Positions 9,359 to 19,740 are shown, counted from the stretch's first letter. The stretch: 64,000 bases of DNA from an uncultured Anaerolineae bacterium (GCA_903875215.1 CAIQVH010000030.1:178442-242441); one strand, 5' to 3'. A program made the numbers and translations. The notes: generated from the sequence alone by a model not told the origin.

Positions 9359-9943
9359 TTATGGCGGCGGTGGTCCGGCTTGCAACAGGCCGTGCTCTGT
9401 CACCAGCCAGTGCATGGGCATGTCATGCGGGGCATACGGGATAGATTCCACCAGCAAATCGGCAAAGACCACTCCCAGGCGCAGGCCGTCAAAGCGGGCC
9501 AGAAACCGGTCATAATAGCCGCCGCCATACCCCAACCGCCAGCCGTGGCGGTCGTAGGCCAGCCCCGGCACCAGCACCAACTCGATTGTTTCAGGGGCCA
9601 GGCCCGGCAAATATGGGGCGGGTTCCTCCATCCCAAACGGATGACGCACCAGGTGTTGCGGGTCGTAGCGGTGAAACATCATCTCGCCGTCAATTCCCGG
9701 CAGGATACGCGGCAATGCCCACCGTTTATCGGGGAAGTCAGCCAGGAGCGGACGTAGATCCACCTCGTTCTTCATGGGCAGATAAGTCAGAACGGAGTGG
9801 GCGCGTTGAAACACGGGCCACGCTGCCAGCCAGGAGCAGATGGACAGGCTGGCGGAGTGACGGTAATCCGGGCCAAGTGCCTGGCGAAGCTGGCGAAATT
9901 TCTGGCGGAAGACGGGTTTGGGATCCGGGTCGGTGGAAACCAT
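9359..9943 (-). CDS. 5-formyltetrahydrofolate cyclo-ligase
   Basis: A 194-residue enzyme that converts 5-formyl-THF to 5,10-methenyl-THF with ATP. The family signature 'GYGGGYYDRF' (about residue 135) is present, as is the early 'KxxxRxxxR' type basic segment. ATG 9943 is preferred over the in-frame TTG at 9949, because the -10 box TACAAT ends 6 nt before the ATG, implying a leaderless mRNA that would exclude the TTG. It is divergent from the phosphohexomutase gene. Confidence 0.9.
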   Translation of the reverse strand: MVSTDPDPKPVFRQKFRQLRQALGPDYRHSASLSICSWLAAWPVFQRAHSVLTYLPMKNEVDLRPLLADFPDKRWALPRILPGIDGEMMFHRYDPQHLVRHPFGMEEPAPYLPGLAPETIELVLVPGLAYDRHGWRLGYGGGYYDRFLARFDGLRLGVVFADLLVESIPYAPHDMPMHWLVTEHGLLQAGPPPP

Positions 9944-9949
9944 CTGCAA

Positions 9950-9985
9950 ATTGTAGCTTAAAATTGTTTTCGGGGCTGTTATAAT
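9950..9985. promoter_or_regulatory. Divergent -10 boxes for cyclo-ligase (minus) and phosphohexomutase (plus)
   Basis: On the minus strand TACAAT (9955-9950) ends 6 nt before ATG 9943. On the plus strand an extended -10 TGtTATAAT (box 9980-9985) gives a start near 9992 and a 5' UTR of about 28 nt containing AGGAG (10007-10011). No convincing -35 is visible for either. Confidence 0.6.
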
Positions 9986-10019
9986 GCGCGCATTATTCCT
10001 CCAGATAGGAGCTACTTCG

Positions 10020-11444
10020 ATGGTAGAGAAAATTAAATTTGGTACGGATGGCTGGCGCGGCGTTATTGCTGAAGATTATACGTTTGAGAATTTACGCCGC
10101 ACCGCGCAAGGGTTTGCCAGTTATATGCTCGCGCAGGGCAAGGCTGGGCAGTGGATCGTCGTCGGGCACGATAAGCGCTTTCACTCCGAGAATTTTGCCG
10201 CGGCCGTCGCCGAAGTGCTGACGGGCAACGGGCTCAACGTCTGGTTGACGGATGGGGCGACACCCACACCGGTGATTGCTTTTTCAGTGGTCAACAAAAA
10301 AGCGGCCGGAGCGGTCAATATTACCGCCTCGCACAACCCGCCGACGGATAACGGTTTCAAAGTCCGCAACGAGACGGGCGGCGCGATCGACCCGGATGGG
10401 TTGAAGCAAATCGAAGCGGGCATCCCCGACAGCGTGGAAAACGTTCAGCGCATACCGTTCAATGAAGCGCTCAAGGCCGGGAAAATCGTCAAATTTGATC
10501 CTGCCCCCGCTTATATTGACCACATCCAGAAGTTGATTGATTTGCAGCCGATCAAAGATGCCGGGCTGACCGTGATGGTCGATACGATGTGGGGCAATGG
10601 CGCCGGCTGGTTCCCGCGTCTGCTGGCGGGCGGAAAAACGCGCGTGATCGAGATCCATAACGAGCGCAATCCCTCCTTTCCGGAGATGAAACGCCCCGAG
10701 CCGATCCAACCGAACATCGATGTTGGCCTGAAAGCCACCGTTGATAACCACGCCGATGTGTTGATCATCACCGATGGCGATGCCGACCGCCTGGGCGTGG
10801 GTGATGAAAACGGGGAATTTATCAACCAGCTGCGCGTCTACGGTCTGCTGGCGTACTACCTGCTCGAAGTGCGCGGATTGCGCGGCGATATCGTCAAGAC
10901 GCTCTCCACCACCGGCATGTTAAACCTGCTCGGCGCGCAATATGGCGTCCCGGTGCACGAGACGGGCGTGGGCTTCAAATACGTGGCCCCGAAAATGACC
11001 GAGACCAACGCGCTGATTGGTGGCGAGGAAAGCGGCGGCTACGCCTTCCGCGGCAATGTTCCCGAGCGCGATGGCATTCTGGCCGGCCTGTATATGCTCG
11101 ATTTCATGGTGCGCACAAATAAAAAACCGACCGAACTGCTCAAGCTGCTCTTTGAAAAGGTCGGCGGCGAGTTTTTCTATGACCGTGTCGACAGCGCCTT
11201 CAGCGGTGACCGCGCCGCGCGCGAGCAGATCATATTGAACGCGAAACCCGCCACCATCGGCGGGCTAAAAGTCACCGGACTGATCACCATCGACGGTTTC
11301 CAATTCAAACTCGAAGACGGCGGCTGGCTGCTGATCCGTTTCAGCGGCACCGAGCCCATCCTGCGCGTCTATTGCGAAACCCGCCACGGAGAAAAAGTCC
11401 AGGCCATTCTGCAAGACGGTCTGAAAGTCGCGGGGATTCAGTAG
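10020..11444 (+). CDS. Phosphoglucomutase/phosphomannomutase (alpha-D-phosphohexomutase)
   Basis: A 474-residue four-domain phosphohexomutase. 'KFGTDGWRG' near the N-terminus, the phosphoserine loop 'TASHNP' (about 103-108), the metal loop 'DGDADR' (about 248) and the sugar-binding 'GGEESGG' (about 342) are all visible, as is the C-terminal phosphate-binding 'RFSGTEP'. It interconverts hexose 1- and 6-phosphates. AGGAG with 8-nt spacing fixes ATG 10020; the earlier ATG at 9984 overlaps the -10 box and cannot be used. TatD follows 14 bp later. With the nearby mannose-6-P isomerase it could feed nucleotide-sugar synthesis. Confidence 0.92.
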   Translation: MVEKIKFGTDGWRGVIAEDYTFENLRRTAQGFASYMLAQGKAGQWIVVGHDKRFHSENFAAAVAEVLTGNGLNVWLTDGATPTPVIAFSVVNKKAAGAVNITASHNPPTDNGFKVRNETGGAIDPDGLKQIEAGIPDSVENVQRIPFNEALKAGKIVKFDPAPAYIDHIQKLIDLQPIKDAGLTVMVDTMWGNGAGWFPRLLAGGKTRVIEIHNERNPSFPEMKRPEPIQPNIDVGLKATVDNHADVLIITDGDADRLGVGDENGEFINQLRVYGLLAYYLLEVRGLRGDIVKTLSTTGMLNLLGAQYGVPVHETGVGFKYVAPKMTETNALIGGEESGGYAFRGNVPERDGILAGLYMLDFMVRTNKKPTELLKLLFEKVGGEFFYDRVDSAFSGDRAAREQIILNAKPATIGGLKVTGLITIDGFQFKLEDGGWLLIRFSGTEPILRVYCETRHGEKVQAILQDGLKVAGIQ

Positions 11445-11458
11445 GCGGCACCTGAAAC

Positions 11459-12289
11459 GTGATTCTCACCGACACCCACTGTCACCTGGATCTGGAACAA
11501 TTCGATTCCGACCGCGCTGACGTGCTCTCCCGCGCCTGGGAAGCCGGTCTGACCCGCATCCTTATTCCGGGCCTGACACTGGCATCCTCCAGCGCGGCTG
11601 TCCACCTGGCAGAATCGCACCCCAACCTGTTTGCCGCGGTTGGAGTGCACCCCAACGACGCTCTGACGTGGGACGAAGGGACCCTTCCTGGCCTGCGCCA
11701 GCTGGCAGGTTCGCCGCGGGTTCGAGCCATCGGCGAAATTGGGCTGGATTATTACTGGAAAGATGCGCCGCCTGGTCTTCAGCAGAAGGTGCTCACGGCG
11801 CAGCTTGCGTTGGCCGCGGAATTACAGCTTCCAGTGGTGCTGCACCTGCGAGAAACGGGTGACGCCGCGGAGGGTCCGTGCGCGTCAGATCTGCTGAATA
11901 TTCTCTCGGTCTGGGTGAAGCAACTGGCGGTGGAGAAAAATCCGCTGGCAGCGCGACCGGGTGTGTTACACTCCTTCAGCGGAAGCCTGCCCGTCGCCCG
12001 ACAGGCGCTCCAATTAAATTTTATGATCGGCCTGACCGGCCCGCTGACATATAAAAACGCTGAAAACAAGCGCCAGGTTGCGGCTGGTTTACCGCTCGAC
12101 CGACTCTTGATCGAAACCGACGCGCCCTTCCTTGCGCCTGTGCCGCGCCGAGGAATGCGCAACGAACCTGCATTTGTTCGCCATATTGCTGATAAAATTG
12201 CAGAAATCCACTCTCGAAACCCGGAGGAGATTGCTACCCTGACTGCTGCCAATGCAGAGCGTCTCTTTGTCTGGGGAGGAATAATTTGA
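11459..12289 (+). CDS. tatD: TatD-family metal-dependent hydrolase
   Basis: A 276-residue TIM-barrel hydrolase. Metal ligands are seen in 'DTHCHLD' at the N-terminus, 'GEIGLDYYW' (about 92), 'HSFSG' (about 170) and 'ETDAPFLAP' (about 220). TatD enzymes are 3'-5' DNases or deoxyribonucleases linked to repair; this copy has the full motif set. It begins with GTG at 11459, immediately before the metal motif, leaving no alternative start. Its stop overlaps the TTG start of the polyprenyl synthase. Confidence 0.9.
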   Translation: MILTDTHCHLDLEQFDSDRADVLSRAWEAGLTRILIPGLTLASSSAAVHLAESHPNLFAAVGVHPNDALTWDEGTLPGLRQLAGSPRVRAIGEIGLDYYWKDAPPGLQQKVLTAQLALAAELQLPVVLHLRETGDAAEGPCASDLLNILSVWVKQLAVEKNPLAARPGVLHSFSGSLPVARQALQLNFMIGLTGPLTYKNAENKRQVAAGLPLDRLLIETDAPFLAPVPRRGMRNEPAFVRHIADKIAEIHSRNPEEIATLTAANAERLFVWGGII

Positions 12290-13251
12290 CCACCACATTT
12301 TTTACACCGGTGCAGGAAGGTATCAAAGAAGTAGAAGCCAGGATGCGCGCCCAGGTGGATGGCAACCAGCCGCCCGATTTGCGCGCCGCGTTTGAGCATT
12401 TGATGTCGGCAGGCGGCAAACGGATCCGCCCGACACTTGGCTTGCTGGTTGGACACATGCTGGGCGGCGACCACGAAAAGCTGGTCACGCTCGGCGCTTC
12501 AGTGGAAATGCTGCACACGGCCACCCTGGTGCATGATGATCTGATCGACGGCGCGCTGCTGCGCCGCGGCATCCCGACATTGAACGCCCGCTGGTCCCCG
12601 GCGGCGACGGTGCTGACTGGTGATTTTCTCTTTGCGCGCGCCGCCAAGCTGGCCGCCGAAGCCGATTACCTGCCGCTGATGAAACTGTTTGCCGAAACCC
12701 TTGCCATTATCGTTGGCGGCGAATTGATGCAAATGTTCTCGGCGCACGGCAGCCTGAGCCGTGAAAATTACTACAACCGGATTTATGCCAAGACGGCCTC
12801 GCTGTTTGAAATGTCGGCGCATGCCGCGGCCATGATTGCCACGGAGGACGAAAGCGTGCGTCTGGCCCTGCGAACCTATGGCTATGAAGTGGGAATGGCC
12901 TTCCAGATGGTCGATGATCTGCTCGATTACACGGGCGACCAGGTGGCAGTCGGCAAACCATTGGGGTCAGACCTGCTGAATGGCCTGGTTACGCTCCCGG
13001 CCATCTACTACGCCGAAGCCTGCCCCGACGACCCGGATGTGCGCGCCCTGCCTGAAGGCGGCTGGGCTGATAGTGAACGCGTGGCACGCCTGGTGGAAAA
13101 CATCCGCGCCAGTCAGGCCATTCACAAAACCATGAGCGAGGCGCATGTTCACGTCACCCGCGCCCTGGAAGCCTTGCAAAGCTTCCACCCCTCCGCAGAA
13201 CGTACTGCGTTGGACGAACTGGCGCGCTACATCGTCGACCGAAGTTATTAG
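12286..13251 (+). CDS. Polyprenyl diphosphate synthase
   Basis: A 321-residue trans-isoprenyl synthase that elongates allylic diphosphates with isopentenyl diphosphate. The first Asp-rich motif DDLID is at 84-88 and the second DDLLD at 210-214. The residues 4 and 5 before the first motif are Thr and Ala rather than aromatic, which in this family permits long chains, fitting a quinone side chain or polyprenyl carrier. The TTG start at 12286 overlaps the tatD stop (TTGA) and has GGGGAGGA at 12273-12280, so it is translationally coupled. A terminator follows at once. Confidence 0.9.
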   Translation: MTTTFFTPVQEGIKEVEARMRAQVDGNQPPDLRAAFEHLMSAGGKRIRPTLGLLVGHMLGGDHEKLVTLGASVEMLHTATLVHDDLIDGALLRRGIPTLNARWSPAATVLTGDFLFARAAKLAAEADYLPLMKLFAETLAIIVGGELMQMFSAHGSLSRENYYNRIYAKTASLFEMSAHAAAMIATEDESVRLALRTYGYEVGMAFQMVDDLLDYTGDQVAVGKPLGSDLLNGLVTLPAIYYAEACPDDPDVRALPEGGWADSERVARLVENIRASQAIHKTMSEAHVHVTRALEALQSFHPSAERTALDELARYIVDRSY

Positions 13252-13286
13252 AAAGAAAAGGACGCTGCAAGGCGTCTTTTTCTTTC
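13252..13286 (+). terminator. Intrinsic terminator after the polyprenyl synthase
   Basis: GACGC (13261-13265) pairs with GCGTC (13272-13276), extended by flanking A-rich and T-rich tracts, and ends in TTTTTCTTT. It closes the mutase-tatD-polyprenyl synthase transcript. Confidence 0.8.
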
Positions 13287-13315
13287 AACCCAATGTCTTT
13301 GCCAGGGGAAATGCC

Positions 13316-13330
13316 AATTGTGAAACAATT
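13316..13330. promoter_or_regulatory. Inverted repeat upstream of the yceD promoter
   Basis: AATTGT-GAA-ACAATT lies 36 bp before the -35 box of the yceD/sigma-factor promoter. Its position suits an activator or repressor site, but AT-rich 6-bp arms can arise by chance. Confidence 0.3.
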
Positions 13331-13366
13331 CTTGTAAAACAGAACCAAATTTATGCGCAAAATCTG

Positions 13367-13395
13367 TTGACTTAGCGATTCGCGCGTGCTAAAAT
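13367..13395 (+). promoter_or_regulatory. Sigma-70-type promoter of yceD
   Basis: TTGACT (13367-13372), 17-bp spacer, TAAAAT (13390-13395). This is a near-consensus housekeeping promoter and gives a leader of about 60 nt before the GTG at 13464. Confidence 0.8.
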
Positions 13396-13463
13396 GAAAT
13401 AAGTTCGGTGCCATTGCCCCCATTTCTTCTCATTTTTATTGTAGTGCTGATAAGTGAACAAAA

Positions 13464-13970
13464 GTGACCAATCCTCGTAAACCATTACGGCTGAACGTCG
13501 GGTTTTTGATTAATGCCGGCGTAGGTTATAACCGCGACTTTGATTTCTTCCTCCCAATCATGAAGGATGAGGACGGCCTTATCCTGGCGGATGTGGAGGG
13601 TACTGCCCGTATCAGCCGTACTCCTCAAGGATTGCTCGTCGAGGGAAAATTTACCGGCAGTACACACCTCGAATGTGTCCGCTGTTTGAGTGATTATTCC
13701 CAGCCTTTGAAATGGGACTTCATTGAACTTTATGCCTTCACCCAAGACAATATCACCGAATCGGGTCTGCTGGTACCGGAAGATGCCCACATCGACCTGC
13801 AGCCGTTGGTACGGGAATTTGCCATCCTCGAATTCCCCATCAAACCCCTATGCAATCAGGATTGTAAGGGCTTGTGTCCCGAGTGCGGGCAAAATCTGAA
13901 CGAAAAAAACTGCGGTCATCAGCCGCCGGCCGACTCGCCGTTTTCAGCCCTGAAAGAATTGCTCGAATAG
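13464..13970 (+). CDS. yceD: YceD family protein (DUF177)
   Basis: A 168-residue DUF177 protein, the family linked to 23S rRNA accumulation and usually encoded before rpmF. The C-terminus carries a Cys set of zinc-binding type: 'CNQDCKGLCPECG' near 133-145 and a further Cys and His about ten residues later. The start is GTG 13464; no good Shine-Dalgarno precedes it, so the start is less certain than the frame. The expected rpmF is not downstream; instead a sigma factor gene follows after 92 bp, which could share the transcript. Confidence 0.85.
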   Translation: MTNPRKPLRLNVGFLINAGVGYNRDFDFFLPIMKDEDGLILADVEGTARISRTPQGLLVEGKFTGSTHLECVRCLSDYSQPLKWDFIELYAFTQDNITESGLLVPEDAHIDLQPLVREFAILEFPIKPLCNQDCKGLCPECGQNLNEKNCGHQPPADSPFSALKELLE

Positions 13971-14062
13971 GCAATTTACGAAAATATAAACCTCAGAAGG
14001 GTGGATAGGGGAGGCCCTCTGACGGATTGGATGCGACCGATCGTACAACGCGGAGGGCAGGT

Positions 14063-15226
14063 ATGGAACACATCAATCGGAACAGGCGCAGCGAAGTCCT
14101 GAAGACTCTGTTAGAAAGGGCCGGTGTGCAGGGTTTTCTCACTACCGAAGACCTGGTGGATTCTGTCCCTGATGCGGATGCAGAGCAGGTGAATATCCTT
14201 TTGATGACACTTCGACATAAGGGTGTCGAAGTGTTGGAGGCTGATGGGGAATTGGATCCGCCAGTTGATGAAACGACTCCTCCAGATTTCGAATATGAAT
14301 CCTGGTCCACTGTCAGCGCCGAACTCATCGCCGATGATACAGTTGGGATCTACCTCAAGGAAATGGCTCGTGCGCCCTTGTTAACAGTCGATGAAGAGAT
14401 TGCGCTGGCCAAGTGCATTGAAACTGCACAAAATGCGCGCAAGGAACTGCTGCGTGGTAACCAGTCTGCTACAGCCTGCCGCGCCCTGGAACAGGATATC
14501 CTGCAAGGGCAACAGGCGCGTGAGAAACTCATCAAGGCCAACACCCGCCTGGTGGTCAGTATTGCCAAACGTTACATTGGGCATGACGTGGCCTTCCTCG
14601 ATCTGATCCAGGAGGGCAACCTGGGGCTGATGAAGGCTGTTGAAAAATTTGATTACAAGCGCGGCTTCCGGTTCTCGACCTATGCCACCTGGTGGATCCG
14701 CCAGACCATCAGTCGTTCCATTGCCGACCAGGCGCGCACCATTCGCGTGCCTGCGCACATGGTGGACCGCATTCGTCAGTATTACCGGACTTTCCGCGAG
14801 TTGGAGCAAGTCCTGGGACGCGACCCCACCAACGAGGAACTGGCCGGAGCGTTGAAAATCTCCGTAAAAAAACTTCATTGGATCCGAAACGTTTCGCTCT
14901 TGCCGCTGTCGTTGGAAAGCCCGCTGGGTGAGGATGATACTGAATTGGGCATGTTTATCGAAGACGAGCTCAGCCCCACGCCACTTCAGAGCGCCTACGA
15001 AGCTCTGCTAAGTGAAAAAATTGAGCAGGTGTTGGAAACCCTGCTGCCCCGCGAGGCGCATGTTCTGCGCCTGCGCTACGGCCTGGTAGATGGCAACAGA
15101 TACACCCTTGAGGAAGTTGGCCAGAAATTTGGGCTCACTCGTGAGCGCATCCGCCAGATCGAAGGCAAGGCATTGCGCCGGTTGCGGCATCCGCGCCGCG
15201 CGCGGCAGTTGAGGGAATACCTGTAA
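14063..15226 (+). CDS. RNA polymerase sigma factor, RpoD/SigA type
   Basis: A 387-residue group 1 or 2 sigma-70 protein. I see a short region-1.1-like N-terminal domain (about 1-60), region 1.2 ('VGIYLKEM', about 95), the region 2 core with the RNAP-binding and -10-reading segment ending in 'STYATWWIRQ' (about 205-220), region 3, and region 4 with the helix-turn-helix ending 'TRERIRQIE' (about 360). GGAGGG 6 nt upstream fixes ATG 14063; the in-frame TTG at 14027 has none. It may be the housekeeping factor, which would fit the TTGACA/TATAAT promoters seen throughout the window, but a paralogue elsewhere cannot be excluded. Confidence 0.9.
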   Translation: MEHINRNRRSEVLKTLLERAGVQGFLTTEDLVDSVPDADAEQVNILLMTLRHKGVEVLEADGELDPPVDETTPPDFEYESWSTVSAELIADDTVGIYLKEMARAPLLTVDEEIALAKCIETAQNARKELLRGNQSATACRALEQDILQGQQAREKLIKANTRLVVSIAKRYIGHDVAFLDLIQEGNLGLMKAVEKFDYKRGFRFSTYATWWIRQTISRSIADQARTIRVPAHMVDRIRQYYRTFRELEQVLGRDPTNEELAGALKISVKKLHWIRNVSLLPLSLESPLGEDDTELGMFIEDELSPTPLQSAYEALLSEKIEQVLETLLPREAHVLRLRYGLVDGNRYTLEEVGQKFGLTRERIRQIEGKALRRLRHPRRARQLREYL

Positions 15227-15237
15227 CCCGGTACAAT
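15209..15237 (+). promoter_or_regulatory. Promoter of mannose-6-phosphate isomerase
   Basis: TTGAGG (15209-15214), 17-bp spacer, TACAAT (15232-15237). The -35 box lies inside the last codons of the sigma factor gene. The start near 15244 gives a 37-nt leader with a GGAGAGG ribosome site. Confidence 0.7.
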
Positions 15238-15280
15238 GTGCGGCATCAACGTCGCACATTTCTTTTCTGGAGAGGTAGCC

Positions 15281-16225
15281 ATGCTTAACCAGCCCTTACA
15301 ACTCATTCCCGAATACCGTGACTATGTCTGGGGAGGATCGCGCCTGCGCCCGGGCCTGCCCCGTACCGCCGAAGCCTGGATCGTCTATGAGGGCGATAGA
15401 ATCGCCACCGGAGCTTTTGCCGGAAAAACACTCGGCGAGCTGGCCGTTGAAAGGGGCCCGGAATTGCTCGGGACGCGTGCCACATCCAAAACGGGCACGC
15501 GTTTCCCGCTGCTGGTCAAGCTGCTCGACTGTGCAGCGTGGCTCTCGCTCCAGGTTCATCCCAATGATGAGCAGGCGGTCGCCCTGGAAGGTCCGGGCAA
15601 CTTTGGCAAAACGGAAGCCTGGCACATCCTCGAAGCCGACACGCAGGCGACTCTGATTGCCGGCATGCGTCCTGGCACAAGCGCCGCGACCCTGCAAGAA
15701 GCCATCCGTAACGGGACTCTGGTGGAGCATACCCGGTCACTATCTGTCCAGGCGGGTGACACAATATTCATGCCAGCCGGAACCATTCACGCACTGGGGC
15801 CGGGATTGCTCGTTTACGAGGTTCAACAAACCTCCGATTGGACTTATCGCGTTTACGATTGGGGCCGGCCCGAAACGCCCACCCGGCGCCTGCATATTGA
15901 AAAATCCCTGGCCGTTTCCCGCCCGGAGGCTGCCGCCAGCGCCCAGGCGCTCCCGGCCCTGGGAGATGGACACCTCGCCCGCCTGTGTTCCTGCCCCTAT
16001 TTTGTGCTCGAAGCCTTGTTTGCCGAAAAGCAGGCCATCCAGCTGAATCCTGCCGGTGAAAGTTTTCATGCCATTACCGTGCTCGATGGCAGAGCCATGC
16101 TCCATACGGACGGCGGCCAGGTGACGCTGGAGCGTTTTGAAACGGCTGTCATCCCGGCCGCCTGCGGTTCCTATCAGTTTGAACCGGTTGGTGCCTGCCG
16201 GGCTCTGCGCACCGGTGTGGCTTGA
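15281..16225 (+). CDS. manA: Mannose-6-phosphate isomerase, class I
   Basis: A 314-residue cupin-type isomerase interconverting fructose 6-phosphate and mannose 6-phosphate. Zinc-ligand motif 'QVHPND' (about 89) and 'MPAGTIHALG' (about 165) are present, with the conserved 'YRVYDWGR' segment after it. Its length matches the short Bacillus-like class I enzymes. GGAGAGG supports ATG 15281 over the in-frame ATG 15236, which overlaps the -10 box. It has its own promoter and meets the histidine kinase gene tail to tail. Confidence 0.92.
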   Translation: MLNQPLQLIPEYRDYVWGGSRLRPGLPRTAEAWIVYEGDRIATGAFAGKTLGELAVERGPELLGTRATSKTGTRFPLLVKLLDCAAWLSLQVHPNDEQAVALEGPGNFGKTEAWHILEADTQATLIAGMRPGTSAATLQEAIRNGTLVEHTRSLSVQAGDTIFMPAGTIHALGPGLLVYEVQQTSDWTYRVYDWGRPETPTRRLHIEKSLAVSRPEAAASAQALPALGDGHLARLCSCPYFVLEALFAEKQAIQLNPAGESFHAITVLDGRAMLHTDGGQVTLERFETAVIPAACGSYQFEPVGACRALRTGVA

Positions 16226-16227
16226 AG

Positions 16228-16248
16228 GGGCGTCGCTATTCGACGCCC
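16228..16248. terminator. Hairpin at the manA/histidine kinase convergent junction
   Basis: GGGCGTCG (16228-16235) pairs perfectly with CGACGCCC (16241-16248). The 3' arm encodes the last residues of the kinase and the stop codon lies in the loop region. There is no T-run on either side, so it may act as a bidirectional barrier or an RNA 3'-end stabiliser rather than a classical terminator. Confidence 0.45.
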
Positions 16249-19200
16249 AGTTCTTCGTGACAGTAGGTTATCAGACGGTCGGCTTCCAGTTCAAGAATGG
16301 TATAGACCTTATCGGCATCGGTAAGGTCTTTTCGAAGGCCCATTTCTTCCAGTTTTTGTGAAAGATGTTCGAGTGGGGTGGCGCAGAAATTGGCCGCGAC
16401 GCTCTTCAGGCTGTGAGAGTGGCGGAAAAGTTCGGGGATGTTATTTTCTGAAATGGCAGTTTTTATGCCCCGGGTGCGCTCCGGCAGGTCATTGATGAAG
16501 GCTTTGCAGACTTCAACAAAAAAATCCCGGTTGTTAAGAAAACGAGGCATTGCGGCGTTAAAATCGAGCGGGGTTCCTGGCGTGGAGGCTGCCAGCGATG
16601 GCGGAGCAAACAGTAGGGCGGAATTTTCTTCGGGCGTGCGGCTGTTTTCTGCCGGAGTTTTCTCAGTCCAACGTTCCACTATTTTGAAGAGGGTTTCCGG
16701 TTTCAGTGGTTTTGAGACGTAGTCATCCATGCCGGCTTCGATGCAGCGTTCGCGGTCGCCTTTCATGGCGCTGGCGGTCATGGCGATAATGGGGACGTGA
16801 CGGCTCCCATCTTCCAGGCGGCGGATGGCGCGTGCGGCTTCATATCCGTCCATGACTGGCATCTGGACATCCATCAGGATGGCATCGTAGCTTTCTTTTT
16901 GCACCTGCTCAATGGTTTCAATCCCATTATCGACTACATCAACGGTATAGCCAGCTTTTTGGAGCAGGATGATGGCCAGTTTTTGGTTAACGGGGTTGTC
17001 TTCGGCCAGCAGCAAGCGTTGTGCCTGGTTTCTCCTGGCTGGAATGTAGGGGCGTGATTCAGCTTCGTTCTGCGGGCTGGTTTTTTTGCCTGTCGCAGCG
17101 GCGATTGAATCGTGCAAGGCCTGTAGCTTGACTGGTTTGAGCAGGTAATCGGAGACACCGAGGCTTTGCAGGCGCGCGGCGTCGCTGTAGTGGCCGACTG
17201 AGGTCAGGATGATGATTTTTATTTCCTGGAGCTGAGGATCTGACTTGATTGCCTGCACAATTTGCTCGCCGTCCATATTGGGCATTTGCATATCGAGCAG
17301 GATGACCTGGAATGGGTGGCCGTGTTTATGGGCGGAGTGCAGCATTTCCAGGGCTTGCTGTCCGCTTTCTGCCATTTCAACCCGGCAGCCGAATCCTTCA
17401 ACCATGCTGGAGATGATTTTGCGGTTGGTGGCATTGTCATCTACGCCGAGGACGCGCAGTCCGCGAATATTGGCTGGCGAGAAGCGGCCAACTGGTTCGT
17501 GCGGGCTGGCAGTCAGTTCTTTTTCGAAGGGGATGGTGAACCAGAAGGTGCTGCCCAAACCGGTTTTGCTTTCCACGCCGATTTCTCCGCCCATGGCGTT
17601 GACCAGCTGTTTGCAGATTGCCAGCCCGAGGCCGGTGCCGCCATATTGGCGGGTGGTGGAGCCGTCGGCCTGGGTGAAGCGGTCAAAAACAGCTCCCTGT
17701 CGTTCCGCCGGGATGCCGATGCCGGTATCGGTTACAGAGAAGCGCACGGTCACTTTTTGCGGGGTTTCTTTAATCGGTTCGGCGTGAATGGCGATTTCTC
17801 CCTGGCGGGTAAATTTGACGGCGTTACCAGTCAGGTTAAGCAGGATTTGTCGCAGGCGGGCGGCGTCTCCCAACAGGTCGTGGTGCAGGTGTGGGTGGAT
17901 GAAGCAGGTTAATTCCAGGCCTTTGGTCTGGGTGCGGCTGGCCATGGTGTGGGCTACATCTTCAATGGTGGAGCGCAGATTGAAGGGGGATTTTTCCAGG
18001 TCGAGCCGGTTGGCTTCTATTTTGGAGAAATCAAGGATGTCATTTAAGAGTGTCAGCAGGGCTTCGGCGCTTTGCAGGGAAATGGACAGGTAGTCGCGTT
18101 GTTCGGAGGAAAGTTGGGTGTCGAGGGCCAGTTCAAGCATGCCGATCACGCCGTTCATTGGGGTGCGGATTTCGTGGCTGACGTTGGCGAGGAATTCGCT
18201 CTTCGAGCGGCTGGCTTCCTCGGCTTCCTGGCGGGCACGAATCAGGTCAGTGATATCGTGATAGATGGCCAGCGTGCCGCCGTGTTCGCCGGAGACGAAC
18301 ACCGGTACGGCCAGGATTTCCACATCGACGTGGGTGCCGTTTTTCCGGCGGCGCTTGCTGAAGCCGTGCACGCTTTCGGCATTGAGCAGGCGCTGGGTGT
18401 AGAGGCTGGCTTCAGCCTGGGTTTCTTCGTCTGTGATGAATGGATCGAGTGCCTGGTGGATGATTTCATCGCTTTTGTAACCGAATAATTCTTCAAAGGT
18501 GGGGTTGAGCGAGGCAATTTTGGCGAATTTGTCAAGCACTACGATGGCTGTGGGGCTGTTTCGTACCAGGGTCTCGAAAAAGCGTTTCTGGCGCTCGGTC
18601 TCCAGTTCGGCTTTTTTGCGGCTGGTGATGTTATGAAAGACGAAGATGCGGTGTCGCAGAGTGTCGTCCAGAACGATTTCGTTGCTGGTGATGTCAAAAA
18701 CGCCGCCAAATTCGGGGATTTCACGTTCGCCGGGCTGCATTTCCCAGGAGGCGCCTTCAAAAACTGCTGAAAAGGGTGTGCCGATCAGATATTGAAAGGT
18801 GCTGCCGAGTTGCTCGATGACGGCGCGATTGCAGCGAACAATCTGGTTGCTCTGGTCAATGACAAAAAGCATGCCGGAAGTGGCATCGAAAACACTTTCC
18901 CATTCCTTTTTACCGCGCGAAAGAACCACTTCCATCTGCTGGAGAGTTTTCATTTCGCGCTGGAGCTGTAGGTTGACGGAAGCCAGTTCCAGGGTGCGGT
19001 TGGCGATGCTTTTTTCGAGCGCGGCGGTAGTTTCGCGCTGACTTTGCAATGCCTTTTGCAGCCCCGAAATCGTCAGGGTGGAAACCAGGGTGATCACTGA
19101 GAAAATAAATGTCACTTCGCGCGCGATGTGATAGGGGGTTTCCGGGTGGGTGATGATCAGTCCCCGGGTTTCGAAATACGCGAAAAACCACCCGGCGGCG

Positions 19201-19607
19201 ATGCTGACTACCGCCACGAACAGGCTGGCGCGGATCCCAAGCAGCAACCCGGCCAATAGAATGATAGCCACATAGGCGAAAAAGGCCGTGTCGTGAATGC
19301 CAGAGTTATTGACTGCCTGGAATGTCATTGCCAGCCAGGTGCTGCCCACCAGGAGGGTGCTGATTACCCGGAGCTGTCCGTATTTCATCGAGAATCGCAG
19401 GATGATCAGCACGATGGTCAGCGTGATGGTGATTGTACTGGATGTGCTGTTAATCGATTTTTCGATGATGGCCTGATACAACCAGTAGCAAACTATCAGA
19501 CAGATGGTGGGTAACAGGACGATGTTGAGATAGCGGGCAACGCGGTTTTTCTCCGTGTCGCTATCGAATTGGGGTGGGGTGAGAAATTTTACGATCTGGT
19601 TCCACAT
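16236..19607 (-). CDS. Hybrid sensor histidine kinase (PAS-PAS-HisKA-HATPase-REC-REC-HPt)
   Basis: A 1123-residue BarA/ArcB-like tripartite phosphorelay kinase. About six membrane segments occupy 24-182, then a coiled coil (185-228), two PAS domains (about 235-330 and 342-455), HisKA with His478 in 'NVSHEIRTP', an HATPase with 'TDTGIGIP' and 'GGTGLGLAI' (627-663), receiver 1 with Asp772, receiver 2 with Asp913, and a C-terminal HPt with His1065. All phosphoacceptors are intact. No separate response regulator or output gene is adjacent, so the final partner must be encoded elsewhere. The second PAS is followed by a PAC-type segment, compatible with ligand or redox sensing. Confidence 0.93.
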   Translation of the reverse strand: MWNQIVKFLTPPQFDSDTEKNRVARYLNIVLLPTICLIVCYWLYQAIIEKSINSTSSTITITLTIVLIILRFSMKYGQLRVISTLLVGSTWLAMTFQAVNNSGIHDTAFFAYVAIILLAGLLLGIRASLFVAVVSIAAGWFFAYFETRGLIITHPETPYHIAREVTFIFSVITLVSTLTISGLQKALQSQRETTAALEKSIANRTLELASVNLQLQREMKTLQQMEVVLSRGKKEWESVFDATSGMLFVIDQSNQIVRCNRAVIEQLGSTFQYLIGTPFSAVFEGASWEMQPGEREIPEFGGVFDITSNEIVLDDTLRHRIFVFHNITSRKKAELETERQKRFFETLVRNSPTAIVVLDKFAKIASLNPTFEELFGYKSDEIIHQALDPFITDEETQAEASLYTQRLLNAESVHGFSKRRRKNGTHVDVEILAVPVFVSGEHGGTLAIYHDITDLIRARQEAEEASRSKSEFLANVSHEIRTPMNGVIGMLELALDTQLSSEQRDYLSISLQSAEALLTLLNDILDFSKIEANRLDLEKSPFNLRSTIEDVAHTMASRTQTKGLELTCFIHPHLHHDLLGDAARLRQILLNLTGNAVKFTRQGEIAIHAEPIKETPQKVTVRFSVTDTGIGIPAERQGAVFDRFTQADGSTTRQYGGTGLGLAICKQLVNAMGGEIGVESKTGLGSTFWFTIPFEKELTASPHEPVGRFSPANIRGLRVLGVDDNATNRKIISSMVEGFGCRVEMAESGQQALEMLHSAHKHGHPFQVILLDMQMPNMDGEQIVQAIKSDPQLQEIKIIILTSVGHYSDAARLQSLGVSDYLLKPVKLQALHDSIAAATGKKTSPQNEAESRPYIPARRNQAQRLLLAEDNPVNQKLAIILLQKAGYTVDVVDNGIETIEQVQKESYDAILMDVQMPVMDGYEAARAIRRLEDGSRHVPIIAMTASAMKGDRERCIEAGMDDYVSKPLKPETLFKIVERWTEKTPAENSRTPEENSALLFAPPSLAASTPGTPLDFNAAMPRFLNNRDFFVEVCKAFINDLPERTRGIKTAISENNIPELFRHSHSLKSVAANFCATPLEHLSQKLEEMGLRKDLTDADKVYTILELEADRLITYCHEELGVE

Positions 19608-19740
19608 AGAAAAAGGACTTATGAAAGGATGTATTTTTGATAGAAATGGATGTCCTATTATGACCTAAATCGGGGAAAAAGTACATTTCATCGTTGTTAG
19701 GAATCCAGTTTGTTAAGATTTCCGCCTCTGGATTTTGTCC

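Noticed and set aside
9984..10019. Upstream ATG of the phosphohexomutase
   Set aside because: It overlaps the -10 box TATAAT, whereas ATG 10020 has AGGAG at good spacing.
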